In this document: in pieces, positions 12,895 to 23,186 of the stretch | Numbering within the stretch: position 1 is the stretch's first letter | Layout: every line of letters starts with the position of its first letter | Origin: Corynespora cassiicola | Taxonomy: Eukaryota; Ascomycota; Dothideomycetes; Pleosporales; Corynesporascaceae | DNA: 64,000 bases | Reading direction: 5' to 3' | Assembly: GCA_022059125.1 (NCBI GenBank) | Contig: JAEUWY010000013.1 | Coordinates: 310,001-374,000, forward strand | The notes under the pieces: model-generated | What the model saw: only the letters and a program-made list of their open reading frames with translations | What the model was told of the DNA's origin: nothing | The model's database searches: none | Made by a program: the position numbers and the translations under genes

Positions 12895-14127
12895 TCATGC
12901 TCGAACCAACACATTGGAAGGCTGTCGGGTCTCCTGCACCACAGTGGCATCGGCGTTGCGAAGCGAGGTCGAATGACCATGCCACCGGCTTGCGGGCCTC
13001 GGCCCCGCACCCAGAGACCCGGATACATGCCTCAAGGGACCTCCCCTCTCAAATGCTTTACGTATCTCTCCAGCCAAGAGGTTCGTCAAACGGAGCATGT
13101 CCCCTCCAAACCCGGGCATTCCATCTCCGTTCTCTCCATGAGATCTCCACGACGTATCGAAAGGGTTGCGACCGTTTCCAAGATCCCGCCAGGCATCGAT
13201 CTCGACGACAAGGTGGCTATTTGTGGTGGCGCTATCAGCAATGGAATGACATGACACGGCGTAATCGGTGGCGCATAAGTAGCATAGCTGAGTACGAAAG
13301 CGCCAGTTATGCGCCAGTGCGTTCTCCAAACAATTGCTCAATCCGGTATGGCCTCCATTGGAGTCCCGATGGCCCACCACTATGTGCGGAAGAGTAGGCC
13401 ACAGTGCCAGAAGAGCATGGGGTTTCCGCGTGACCGTAGAGGGTAGTGTGATGCGGTATGATGCGTGGAGCAAGAAATGGCCAGAGACAACCTTGGCTTC
13501 GCATCGGGTCCTAGTAGGGCATTTCGTCCTAAGTATCTTGGAGACGGCCTCTTGCTCATAGTTAAAGTTCTCCAGGTTCATCCCGTATTCTTCACCCCAC
13601 ATTGCTCGATTGACTCCATGTCTCACATGGTGAAAAGCAAGCACATAGCCCGCCTCTCTCCTCGCCTGGTTGAAATCGCAGAGATAACTGTTGTAGGCCG
13701 CGCAGTCCCTTTTTTTCTCTTCATCGAATCTTTTCGGACCACCAGCCCTCTCATGCACATGAAACCTGTCGCACCATGCGCAATACCAATGTGAGGGGAA
13801 CGCACGTTCGAGGATTTCTATTCTCTTTCTTCTATCGAACTTGGTCCGACTGCTCGACAAATATCTCGCTGTATGGGCATGCCCAATCGCATAGCAAGTG
13901 TATCGTGCCGAAAGAGACAAGGCTGCAGCAGAAGGCGTGTCCAGGTAGGCGGTAATGAGTTGAAGCAACTCCACGGGGAGAGACAACAACGGCGCAGTTT
14001 GTGGTGTAGTCACATAACATGGCTCTTCCTGGAGTGATCTGCGCTCGGAAACTTGCGGAGTCGATGTTGGCGGCGCGGATGTCGACGAGCGGGGTACGCC
14101 CGTGTTCTTCGAGCCCCAAAAGAGCAT
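12895..14127 (-). CDS. F-box domain protein
   Basis: Single open frame of 410 residues from an ATG. After a Ser/Pro-rich start, an F-box-like motif lies at about residues 47-82 (LLSLPVELLQLITAYLD...LSLSARYTCYAIG), followed by a CxxC pair at Cys116/Cys119 in HWYCAWCDRFH. This order is common in large fungal F-box families. The rest (FHHVRHGVNRAMWG, LLHASYRITLPS, FRTQLCYLCATDYAVSCH) holds more Cys/His pairs but no named domain. F-box proteins usually bind Skp1 and select substrates for SCF ubiquitin ligases; its substrate cannot be told. No introns are needed. The first 45 residues are low-complexity and the start is moderately certain. Confidence 0.75.
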   Translation of the reverse strand: MLFWGSKNTGVPRSSTSAPPTSTPQVSERRSLQEEPCYVTTPQTAPLLSLPVELLQLITAYLDTPSAAALSLSARYTCYAIGHAHTARYLSSSRTKFDRRKRIEILERAFPSHWYCAWCDRFHVHERAGGPKRFDEEKKRDCAAYNSYLCDFNQARREAGYVLAFHHVRHGVNRAMWGEEYGMNLENFNYEQEAVSKILRTKCPTRTRCEAKVVSGHFLLHASYRITLPSTVTRKPHALLALWPTLPHIVVGHRDSNGGHTGLSNCLENALAHNWRFRTQLCYLCATDYAVSCHSIADSATTNSHLVVEIDAWRDLGNGRNPFDTSWRSHGENGDGMPGFGGDMLRLTNLLAGEIRKAFERGGPLRHVSGSLGAGPRPASRWHGHSTSLRNADATVVQETRQPSNVLVRA

Positions 14128-14194
14128 TGCAAAGAGTTGGACGATGTCTTATCGAGAAATATACCAGTATGCCTTCCCGAACACCGAGGAATCC

Positions 14195-14554
14195 CTATAT
14201 AACGTCGAATAAGTCCAGAACGTAGATGACGATGGAGCTACAGAGCAGAACAGTGAGAATCTCCATCAGAGCTGGTCCAGGGCGATGGAGGGCAAAAAAG
14301 TCGAACAGGTAATACTCAGCGACGCGCGCCACCGGCATTTTATTCATGGAGAGCCACCGCCCTTCTGACATTCTCATGAGCGCATTAGAGATGACAACGC
14401 AAAGCACGTGGCGCATGTCAGGGCTGAGACCCACTGGTCCGGTGAGCTTTCGCTTAGTATTCACTTGGTCACACTGATGCCACCGGAATCGGTTAGCGTA
14501 TCCACTAGCGCCGAGCGCCAACCTTGAATCCCTGGCAACATCATGGTTCGCCAT
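14195..14554 (-). CDS. Hypothetical small protein with C-terminal membrane helix
   Basis: 119-codon frame from an ATG, lying 206 bases from the Dim1 start in head-to-head orientation. The N-terminal two thirds are polar (NRFRWHQCDQVNTKRK, SPDMRHVLCVVIS). The C-terminus has a hydrophobic helix (about 95-115, LMEILTVLLCSSIVIYVLDLF), suggesting a tail-anchored or single-pass protein. No family recognised. It could be an uncharacterised orphan or a chance frame; the ordered composition and terminal helix favour a gene weakly. Confidence 0.35.
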   Translation of the reverse strand: MANHDVARDSRLALGASGYANRFRWHQCDQVNTKRKLTGPVGLSPDMRHVLCVVISNALMRMSEGRWLSMNKMPVARVAEYYLFDFFALHRPGPALMEILTVLLCSSIVIYVLDLFDVI

Positions 14555-14759
14555 TTTGGGAAATCAACAATTCTGGACTACTTTCACTTCGTGTAGGTGA
14601 GAGAGAGTAGAGATTTCTGGCCACATTAGAACCATCATACGGCTCCGCCCTCCATACCTTCTACTCCCCACCTGCCTCTGCCACTGACATCTCCCGCACT
14701 CAAGAGCATCTACCGAGTCCAGGCCTTCTAACCGATTCCCCAATTACAACAGTATCAAC

Positions 14760-15331
14760 ATGGGCTCCGTCGTCCTCCAGCACCTCAATTCGGCTTGGCA
14801 CGTTGACCAGGCAATCGTAAGTGCCCCAAGCAAAGCATGCTACCAAAATTCTGTATCAACCTGAGCCAAGATGTCAGAAGAGCGGCGCCTTGTGGTAATC
14901 CGGTTCGGTCGCGACGGTGACCCTGAATGCATCGAGATGGACGAGATGCTCAGCAAGATTCAAGGCATGGTCAAGTTCTTCGCCGTCATCTATGTAGTCA
15001 ACAATCAGGAAGTCGACGGATTCAACGCCATGTACGAGTTGTACGACCCGTGCACCGTCATGTTCTTCCACCGGTAAGGAATACTTTGTGTAATCACACT
15101 GCATCAGATCTTTCTTCTTCGATCAGAGGAAGGGCACGGTGTATTGACATTCGGAAAAGGAACAAGCACATCATGTGCGACTTCGGAACCGGCAACAACC
15201 ACAAGATCAACTTTAGGATCCATGATAAGCAAGAGCTCATTGACATCATCGAGTGTGTCTACAAAGGTGCTCGTAAGGGCAAGGGTCAGGTCAACTCGCC
15301 TAGGGACTACTCCACCAGCTTCAAATACTAG
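14760..15331 (+). CDS. DIB1: U5 snRNP 15 kDa protein Dim1/Dib1 (TXNL4A family)
   Basis: Exons 14760..14816, 14871..15073 and 15160..15331 (introns 54 and 86 nt) give 143 residues, matching the family length of about 142. The thioredoxin-like fold is covered end to end: WHVDQAI, LVVIRFGRDGDP, FAVIYVVNNQEVDGFN, MYELYDPCTVMFFHRNKHIMCDFGTGNN, DKQELIDIIE and SPRDYS. The protein sits in the U4/U6.U5 tri-snRNP and is essential for spliceosome activation in yeasts. Several positions that are near-invariant in homologues I know differ here (DGDP for DWDP, FFHR for FFFR, VDGFN for VPDFN). It is therefore a divergent ortholog or a diverged paralog. Confidence 0.9.
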
Positions 15332-15563
15332 GAAACTTGGCGTTTAGGCGGATCAAGGATGAAAATCGGGAGAGATACCCTGGGGACGTTCGGGTTTGAG
15401 ACCTTCTCTCATCTCAAATTGAAAGCTAGATAAATGAATCTTCTTCCCTATACCGTTGCTCCCGCCGTCGCGTCGACTTCGATATCATCCATGTGCATCG
15501 CAAATGGAATAATATGAGAATCAGGCTTGACATGCCCATGATATTGAATTTTGAAAACATCGA

Positions 15564-17060
15564 CTACTCATCATCACTCTCAATGAGCTTCTCATCGTGA
15601 AATTTTCGCCCTACAAAGAGCGCAGCCAGAATGGCTGCGAAACCACATATGCCTGCCAAAACTGCGTTCATGTTGCCGTACCCAATTCTCTCTCTCAAAG
15701 TTCCACTCAACAAGGGACCGACAGTTAAGCCCGCACTAAAGACCATGCTGTTGATTCCATACAGCTGGGCGTATGGTGCCTGAGAAAACATTTTAGAGTT
15801 CGCTTGGTAATAGTTGCCCACAATGTTACCAGCCTCCACAATGGCTGGCGAGTTGATTATGGCAAGCCCAACACCGTTGACCGCCAAAATAGATGCATAT
15901 AGAGCAATCTCATGGATTTGGTCCAGATTACGGGTAACAACAGATTCCGTTGGCAATCGTAACAAAGTGAGTGACGGAACGAGCCACATGAAACCAGCAA
16001 TCGCAACAGGTCGCGTGCCCCAACGATCGACGACCCAGCCGAAGACTGGGCCGAGCAGAAAGTCTGCGCAAGCGAGAGGTAGGAACAGAAGCCCGGCTTT
16101 TAAACTATCGAAGCCATAGCGCGACGATGCCACCAAGGGAACTGTTGCGTCAAAAGCTCCGAGCAAAAGGGCCTGCATGAAACTGATGACTGAAATAGGT
16201 CCAATAGTTAGAGTTTGCTGCCTCAAACGGGAGGTATACATACAAAATGCCGTCAGCAAGCCAGGATCTTTGAGCATCAGAAGAATGGGAAAGTTTTTCG
16301 GCACCCTCCATTTCGGCTCGCGGAGACGAAACCTGCTGAGGTTGGGCGAAGTCTCTGACAAGAGAGGTGTAGATTCCGTCGCATAGCTACTGTCTGTAGC
16401 CGAAGAGCCGGAGTCGGAATTTTCGGACGCGTACTTGACGGCGACCTTTTTCTCAATCACGAACAGTCGCAGGACAAAGTCGATCACCACCAGCGCAAGC
16501 CCAATCCCAATGACCCCATTATACCCCGCCTTCGCGTACAACAGGCCCCCGACCGTCGGCGCGAAAAGATTCGCGACCGAAACGAAACTGAAGATTGTCC
16601 CGATAGTCTTTCCCAGGCTTTTGTGGCCCACTGTCTCGATGAGGAGCGCCAGGCCAATCGTCCACACAACACCGCCTGAGGCACCTTGAAGGCAACGCGC
16701 TAGCACCAGGACTGGAACTGACCGGCCAACAGCTAGAAGGATGGTGGACAGAAGCAAAAGAACTAAACCGAGAAGGAATGGCAACTGACGAGACGAAGTG
16801 AGCTTGTCGGCAAGAACGCCAGCAATTGGGGAGGTAAGGAACGATGCAGCAGCGTACGCAGCGAGAAGATAGGAAATCGTACTCTGGATGGCATCATCGG
16901 GAACATTGACGCGATCTTTCAAAACAAAGGGGAGAACGGGTACGACGAGTTCGTACAGAAACAAATCCGTGAAGGCGCCCATGCCAACGGTGCAGCAGAT
17001 GAAGAAAGAGCTGGAGCGCCATCTCAAGCCAATGGGACCCCCTGGCCGGTTCCAAAGCAT
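15564..17060 (-). CDS. Major facilitator superfamily transporter (DHA1-like)
   Basis: Minus-strand exons 16244..17060 and 15564..16189 give 480 residues. The intron 16190..16243 is 54 nt, GTATGT..CAG with a CTAAC branch site. It is a multiple of three with no stop, so the frame runs through it; splicing restores a continuous helix (LLTAF/FISFMQALLLGAFDATVP). The protein has 12 predicted helices in two halves with a Ser/Asp-rich central loop (SENSDSGSSATDSS). MFS motif A-like sequences are GVLADKLTSS after helix 2 and GWVVDRWGTRP after helix 8. It resembles the fungal branch related to vesicular amine and multidrug H+ antiporters. Substrate unknown. The start is the ATG at 17060; six codons further upstream in frame there is only a TTG. 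Confidence 0.9.
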   Translation of the reverse strand: MLWNRPGGPIGLRWRSSSFFICCTVGMGAFTDLFLYELVVPVLPFVLKDRVNVPDDAIQSTISYLLAAYAAASFLTSPIAGVLADKLTSSRQLPFLLGLVLLLLSTILLAVGRSVPVLVLARCLQGASGGVVWTIGLALLIETVGHKSLGKTIGTIFSFVSVANLFAPTVGGLLYAKAGYNGVIGIGLALVVIDFVLRLFVIEKKVAVKYASENSDSGSSATDSSYATESTPLLSETSPNLSRFRLREPKWRVPKNFPILLMLKDPGLLTAFCMYTSRLRQQTLTIGPISVISFMQALLLGAFDATVPLVASSRYGFDSLKAGLLFLPLACADFLLGPVFGWVVDRWGTRPVAIAGFMWLVPSLTLLRLPTESVVTRNLDQIHEIALYASILAVNGVGLAIINSPAIVEAGNIVGNYYQANSKMFSQAPYAQLYGINSMVFSAGLTVGPLLSGTLRERIGYGNMNAVLAGICGFAAILAALFVGRKFHDEKLIESDDE

Positions 17061-17895
17061 CTTTGCTCGATGTGACAAAGGTACGAAAGGCTGTAATATG
17101 GAGGGCGGCTGACTTGACCTTTTGCGCTGGGCGATAGATGCCCCAGCAAATCACGCTATCGTGGGGACTTCCAGCTTGTCCCGGATGGGTGACTGCAGTA
17201 TGACGCAATGACGAGTCAGGCGAAAACCGCAAAATTAGGTCAAAAGTGCATTGTCGTAGGAAAGGCGAGGAGTGTGGGTATCAATGGGGCTGGAATTAGC
17301 TTAGAGCTCTGCGCGAAACTTTCTGGGCGAGGTTGGGAGCTCAACGGGCCGACGCGAATTGGGAGCAGCAACCTGGCGTCCGGAGATCCGGCGAGGGCGA
17401 GGTAGCAAAGCAATGTATGAATTCACACGGTCCTAAGGACCCTAGTTCGGGCCATTCCTAAGATATTAGTAGTCAGGAGCGTAGTAGCGCCTGTTACCTA
17501 CAGGCAACATATAATGGAGCCTGTGCTTCTAGAGGAAAAGTCGAGATTCAAGAAAAGTTCGTGCCGTAAAGGGATAAGATGTTTCCGACATCTATCATAT
17601 AATCAAACGTTGACAGAGCACATGCATTAACTACAGTATCAGTTTGATTCATCTACCGTCACGCCGTCATGGGCGACATAGGCAGACATGTACCTCGCTC
17701 TTCCCCGGCACATGTTCGGCGGCGCAAACTACACGTGACCTAGTATTAGCTAAGCGGATCCTATAGTTTCTTGGCGGGAGTCGGAGCTTGAGCTTCGAAG
17801 CTCCGACGTGCGACCTTTCTCCCTCCACGGACGCGACAAACGCCAAACTCCACCGCCGCGCAACACTCCCCAGGCACCCGCATACCAGCCGCAAA
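17061..17895. other. Divergent spacer MFS / U1A-like
   Basis: 835 bases between two outward-facing starts. The centre (17400-17650) is AT-rich without open frames of note; the right 100 bases are CA-rich leader-like sequence before the RRM gene. No gene seen. Confidence 0.5.
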
Positions 17896-18744
17896 ATGGG
17901 TGACAAGATGGAAGGTGTTGTCCCCACGGGGCGCTCTGGTGGCCTCATCGACCCAGACAAGTATCCAATGCCTATCGAGACGTATGGCTTACCCCAAATT
18001 GACTATATGAAGCTCCCCGCTAACTGTCGCGCAGCATCTACGTCAACAACCTTGACGAGCGATGCAAGATTGACAAGATGAAGGAGATCTTGCGAGGCAT
18101 CTTCTCCTACGTCGGTCCTATCGTCGACATTGTCGCCAAGTCCAGCGTGAAGCGCAAGGGTCAGGCCTTCATCGTCTTCGACCGAGACAACTCCAATATC
18201 GAGAAGGCTTTCCTCATGGATGGCTTCACGTTCTACGGCAAGGCGATGCGAGTTCAGATGGCGCGCACTCACAGCGACGCGACTGTCCAGCGCAAGGCTC
18301 CAGATATGTTTGAGGACCACAAGCGTCGTCGCTTAACTGTCAAAGGTAAGTCGGACTACCACGCTACCATCTCCCTTTGGTTTACACCCATGCTAATATG
18401 AAATAGACTTCAAGCGCGCTGCTGAGGACGCCAAGGCCCAGGCCAACCCTGTTGTCCCGACCTCCGAGAAGCCCCGCGGCCCTGTCATCCCCGATGAATA
18501 CGTTCGCCCAAGCAAGACGCTCTTCCTCCAGTCTCTCCCCAAGGACGTCAGCACCGACTCCCTCACCGAGTACTTTGAGCAGTTTGCTGGATTCTCTGAG
18601 GCACGCTATGTTCCCCAGCGCGATGTTGCCTTTGTGGACTTCGAGAGCGACGAGGCTGCCATCATGGTCAAGGACGCCTGCGCCAATCTCGTCATGGGTG
18701 CAGAGCAGAAGCCAATCAAGGTCACATATGCTCGCAAGCAGTAG
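17896..18744 (+). CDS. U1A/U2B''-type spliceosomal RRM protein
   Basis: Exons 17896..17981, 18035..18345 and 18407..18744 (introns 53 and 61 nt) give 244 residues. RRM1 starts right after the first splice with the RNP2 IYVNNLDE and has RNP1 KGQAFIVF, the signature of the U1A/U2B''/SNF group. A basic linker (DHKRRRLTVKDFKRAAEDAKAQ) and a second RRM (KTLFLQSLPKDVSTDSLTEYF, RDVAFVDFESDEAA) end at YARKQ. The protein should bind U1 and/or U2 snRNA stem-loops in the nucleus. Fungi often have only one member, so U1-versus-U2 assignment is left open. The start is the ATG in context CAAAATGG. Confidence 0.93.
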
Positions 18745-19042
18745 GTTCAGCAATAAGGCGATGATATCAGGGTGTCACGGAAATCGACCAGCGGCATGCG
18801 ATTCAGTACTTCTGGATCTACCGTTTTTTTGCACGTTTATTTACAGAAGATGCTTACCGGCCCTTTCTCATCCAGTATTGAGCCTATACCCGCTCCAGTC
18901 CTCGATAACCCTCAGCGCCATCATCTCCCGATGCCCATTCGTACCAGTCCTCGTCGCCACTAGGCCTCGAAGACGAAATTAATGTGGGTCGTGGGTATTT
19001 ATTGCGCAAGCACGATCTTGTCCAGTAGACGACTATGGTAGC

Positions 19043-20130
19043 TCAGAAGATAACGTCCTCGTTGTCCTTGTCGCCTAGTAAGTCCTGGGTTTCAGCAGCC
19101 TCTTCCTTTGCATTTTCCTTATCGGCGGCGGCAGATTTGGCGGCTTTAGCGTCCTCTCGGAGCTTTTCTTCAGCAGCTGCATCCCTCTGTTTCTTTCCCG
19201 ACACCTTCTTCAACCGGTAGAATTCCTCGCGATCGAGTTCGTCAAGTTCGGAGTTGATATATTTGATGGTATTCTCCGTCCGGGGGATGATGACATGCTC
19301 GCTGGGCTGGTCAGGACTAGACGGACAGGATGGCAGGTGGGGCGGAATAGCATAGGATAGGGCAAATGAAAATGATGAAACGCAACCACATACATTGCGT
19401 TGACACGGCGGTTGACTACTTTGATGACCTCGTCCAGGATAACAAAGGCAGTTTGTAGACTGGCCAGCTCGACCAGAGTCTCTACGGCGCGGGCATACGT
19501 CTCTCGACAGCGTTGGACCTGCTGGCCACCCTTGCCCAGGCCAGTAAGGGCAAAGTCGTTTGCAGACTCGGAGGTGTAGCTCTCGAACTGGGGGAGAAAG
19601 ACACCGGAGACGTTCTCTTGCTTTGTGCGAACACGGAAGCGGGCCTGCTTGGCCGACTCCTGGATCTGGTAGCCAATGTCGCCGCCGACGGCGTACGTGA
19701 CCTCGGCGAGGGAGAAGGCCGCTATCTGCATGACCCGGCCCATCTTCCGCTTCGCCTCATCGATGCGGCGTGTGATCTCTGCGCGGCGTTTCAGTTACAT
19801 GCGGTGCTAAAAGAGAAAAAAAAAAAGAAAGACGGGTGAAGGTCTGGATCAGCCGCACCTCGGAATCGCCTGCGGGGAAGGGAGAGCTGGGTCAGCGGCG
19901 TTCGTGACGGACAGGAGGTAGCTTGCCTACTTTGTCAAGGCCTCGCTCTTGCGCTTGAGCAGGTCGTGGCCGGTCTGGGCGCCCTTGAGCTTGCTCTTCA
20001 TGAGGCCCAGCGACTGGCGCGTGGGGAAGACGGCCTCCCTGGCCTGATGGTGGTGTTAGCCGGGCGTGTGCTGCCGCAGAGCATAGCTCGACGATGGGAC
20101 TGCTGCGAAACGTACCCCGCTGCCGGACAT
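19043..20130 (-). CDS. VMA8: V-type H+-ATPase subunit D
   Basis: Minus-strand exons 20116..20130, 19931..20043, 19859..19869, 19394..19778 and 19043..19301 give 260 residues (introns 72, 61, 80 and 92 nt). The first coding exon is 15 nt and the third only 11 nt. Frames and family sequence require this microexon, since it supplies RFR in ALTK-RFR-EITRRIDEAKRKMG. Motifs are FPTRQSLGLMKSKLKGAQTGHDLLKRK, IAAFSLAEVTYA, LVELASLQTAFVILDEVIKVVNRRVNAIEHVIIP and REEFYRLKKV, all hallmarks of V-ATPase D. It is the central-stalk rotor subunit of V1, coupling ATP hydrolysis to proton pumping at the vacuole and endomembranes. The tail is Ala/Glu/Lys-rich. It is head-to-head with SYF1. Confidence 0.95.
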
Positions 20131-20635
20131 GGCTGGACGATGGGCTGAGAGCGAGGGGCCTAATTAATCAGAGGCCAAGAAGGCAGAGAGCAGCAGCGTA
20201 CGGCGGTTGTAGGGCGCGACAAGGGCTGGGTTGGGTGGCTGATGAGATGGGCTGGCGTGGGTGCGTGTCGAGTGAATGTCAGTGACGGCACGCAGCTCCA
20301 CCAGCAAGCAGCAGCCAGCACGGGCAAGCACAGCAGCAGCGCCGACTGACTGCCGGAGCTCTCCCAAGCAGGACGAGACGAGGGGCCCGTGCGCGCCAGC
20401 AGCGCTTGTTTTGCGTCGCCCGTGGTGGGCCAGCGGCCGGGCTGCCCATTGGTCCACGCCAGACGGCTTACCGCAAGTCTCGGATCCACCCCATCGCGAG
20501 GTCACCTCAGAAACTTTACTACGCCTGTCCTCGTCGACTGCTCCTCCACCACCTCCACCCCCCCTCTCCCGTCGCCCCATCGATCACGACCCCGAGCGAC
20601 GCTGCCCACCCCGGGCTGCCACTCCCGGCGACACA
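20131..20635. promoter_or_regulatory. Bidirectional promoter region VMA8 / SYF1
   Basis: 505 bases between two divergent ATGs. It is GC-rich with a CT/CA-rich leader before SYF1 (20500-20635). No TATA box is evident, as expected for housekeeping genes. Confidence 0.5.
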
Positions 20636-23186
20636 ATGCCTGGCGAACTCATCCGCACCGTGACGGCGAGCCTGTCCCGCCCGTCCAAACGCAAGATGGA
20701 GCCCGCCGCGGACCTGTTCCTCGTCACCGACCAGGACGTGGCCTACGAGCAGGACATCCAGCGCAACCCGGCCAGCCACAAGCCGTGGATCGACTACTAC
20801 AAGTTCAAGAAGTCGCGCGGCAGCATCCTCGAGCAGGCCTTCGTCCTCGAGCGCGCCTGCACTGCCCTCCCGCGTTCCTACAAGCTCTGGAAGCTCTACC
20901 TCGAGCTGCGCGTCAACCACCTGGAGAACAAGAACCCGGCCAAGTTTGCTCCCCACTATGTCAAGGTCAACGCCCTGTTCGAGCGCGCCCTCGTGCTGCT
21001 GAACAAGATGCCGCGCATCTGGGAGATGTATCTCAAGTTCCTGATGCTGCAGCCGCTCGTCACCACCACCCGCCGCACCTTTGACCGCGCCCTGCGTGCT
21101 CTGCCCATCACCCAGCACACGCGGATATGGGCCCTCTACCGCCCCTTTGCCGCCTCTGCCTCCGGCGAGACCGCCGTCCGCATCTGGCGCCGCTACATGC
21201 AGATTCACCCGGAGAATGCCGAGGAATTCATCGAGCTGCTAAAGGACATGCGCAAATACACCGAGGCCGTCAAGCAGTACATGCAGATTCTCGACAACCC
21301 GCGCTTCGTGAGCAAAGAGGCCAAGGGTCCCTTCCAGTTTTGGACCGAGATGATCGACCTGATGATCGACCACGCAAAGGAGATCGAGACTGGCGACGAC
21401 AGCGGCATCGACGTGGAGAAGATTATTCGCAGCGGCATCACCAAATTCCCCGACCAGCGCGGCATCCTCTGGGTCGGCTTGGCCCGCTATTGGATGCACA
21501 AGGGTGAATACGAAAAGGCCCGTGACGTCTTCGAGGAAGGCATAACCACAGTAATGACGGTCCGGGATTTCTCCGTCGTCTTTGACACTTACGTCGAGGC
21601 CGAGGAAACCATGATTGGCATTAAACTTCAGGATGCTGCCGCTCGGTCCGATAAGGGCAAGCTTGACCAGGATGCCGATGCAGACCTGGACATCAGGATG
21701 GTTCGCTTTGAGTCGCTCATGCAGCGGAGACCCTTCCTGCTCAACGACGTGCTGCTGCGCCAAAACCCCCACAACGTTACAGAGTGGGAGAAGCGTGTTG
21801 CCCTATGGGGCGACAACAAGAAGGAGGTCGTGCAGACGTACACGGATGCCATTGCCGCCATCAGCCCCAAAAAGGCAGTGGGCAAGTTTCACGAACTGTG
21901 GACCAATTATGCAAAGTTCTACGAGGCCGGTGGTGACCTGCGCAACGCTCGGGTCATAATGGAAAAGGCCGTCAAAGTCCCGTTCAAATCGGTGGCCGAA
22001 CTAGCCGAGATGTGGTGCGAATGGGCTGAGATGGAACTCCGCAACGACAACTTCGACAAGGCAGTCGACATCATGGCCAAGGCGACGCAGGCTCCCAAGC
22101 GCTCCAATGTCGACTACTTTGACGAGTCGTTGACCCCGCAGCAGCGCGTACACAAGAGCTGGAAACTCTGGAGCTTCTACGTCGACTTGGTCGAGAGTGT
22201 CGGCACCCTCGACGAGACGAAGAAGATTTACGAGAGAATATTCGAGCTACGCATCGCGACGCCACAGACGGTCGTCAACTACGCCAACCTCTTGGAGGAG
22301 AACAAGTACTACGAGGACTGCTTCAAGGTGTACGAGCGCGGCCTGGATCTGTTCAGCTACCCAGTCGCCTTCGAACTATGGAACCTGTATCTCACCAAAG
22401 CCGTCGACCGGAAGATTGGCATGGAACGCCTGCGAGACCTGTTCGAGCAGGCCGTCGAGGGCTGCCCGCCCAAGTTCGCCAAAGTGCTGTACCTCATGTA
22501 CGGTGCCCTTGAGGAAGACCGAGGCCTTGCCCGCCATGCCATGCGCATCTACGAGCGTGCGACGCGTGCTGTCGCGGACGAGGACCGCATGGAGATGTTC
22601 AACTTTTACATCACCAAATCCGCATCCAACTTTGGTCTCACTTCGACGAGGCCCATCTACGAACGCGCCATCGCCGCGCTGCCAGACTCGGAGGCCAAGG
22701 AAATGTGCCTCAAGTTCGCCGAGATGGAGAGGCGGCTGGGAGAAATCGACAGAGCTCGCGCAATCTACGGCCACGCCAGCCAGTTCTGCGACCCGAGGAC
22801 GAGCCCCGAATTCTGGAAGAAGTGGGAGTCGTTCGAAGTCCAGCATGGAAACGAGGACACCTACAAGGAAATGCTTCGGGTCAAGCGAAGCGTCCAGGCT
22901 CAGTACAAGTGTGTAAATCTGACCCCATCCCCATCACAAGTTACTAACCTCAACCAGCACCGATGTCAATTTCATCGCCTCGCAAGCCATTGCCCGCGGC
23001 CAACAGAACGGAGACGGCGAGGAAGATGCGGAGACCGAAGACGCCATGGCAGCCCTCGAGAGGGAAGCCCGAGCGCCTCAAGGTTTCGTCCCGGCCAGCA
23101 CCGGTCCTCAGGGTGGAAATATCGAACCTGCCAAGGAGGCCGCAGCGGCCAATCCGGATGCCATCGATCTCGACGACGACCTATGA
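20636..23186 (+). CDS. SYF1: Pre-mRNA splicing factor SYF1 (HAT-repeat protein)
   Basis: Exons 20636..22908 and 22958..23186 (49 nt intron) give 833 residues. Nearly the whole protein is built of HAT (half-TPR) repeats with paired aromatic residues, for example NPASHKPWIDYYKFK, SYKLWKLYLELR, MPRIWEMYLKFL, ARVIMEKAVKVPFKSVAELAEMWCEWAEME, VHKSWKLWSFYVDLVES and TSPEFWKKWESFEVQHG. The C-terminus after the intron (NTDVNFIASQAIARG) is conserved in SYF1/XAB2, followed by an acidic Ala/Glu-rich tail ending DLDDDL. SYF1 is a scaffold of the NineTeen complex, which stabilises the catalytically active spliceosome. The frame stays open upstream, but the ATG in ACACAATGCC followed by GELIRTV is the better start. 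Confidence 0.95.

Noticed and set aside
17061..17078. Six extra N-terminal codons of the MFS protein
   Set aside because: They begin with TTG; the ATG at 17060 is the first normal start.
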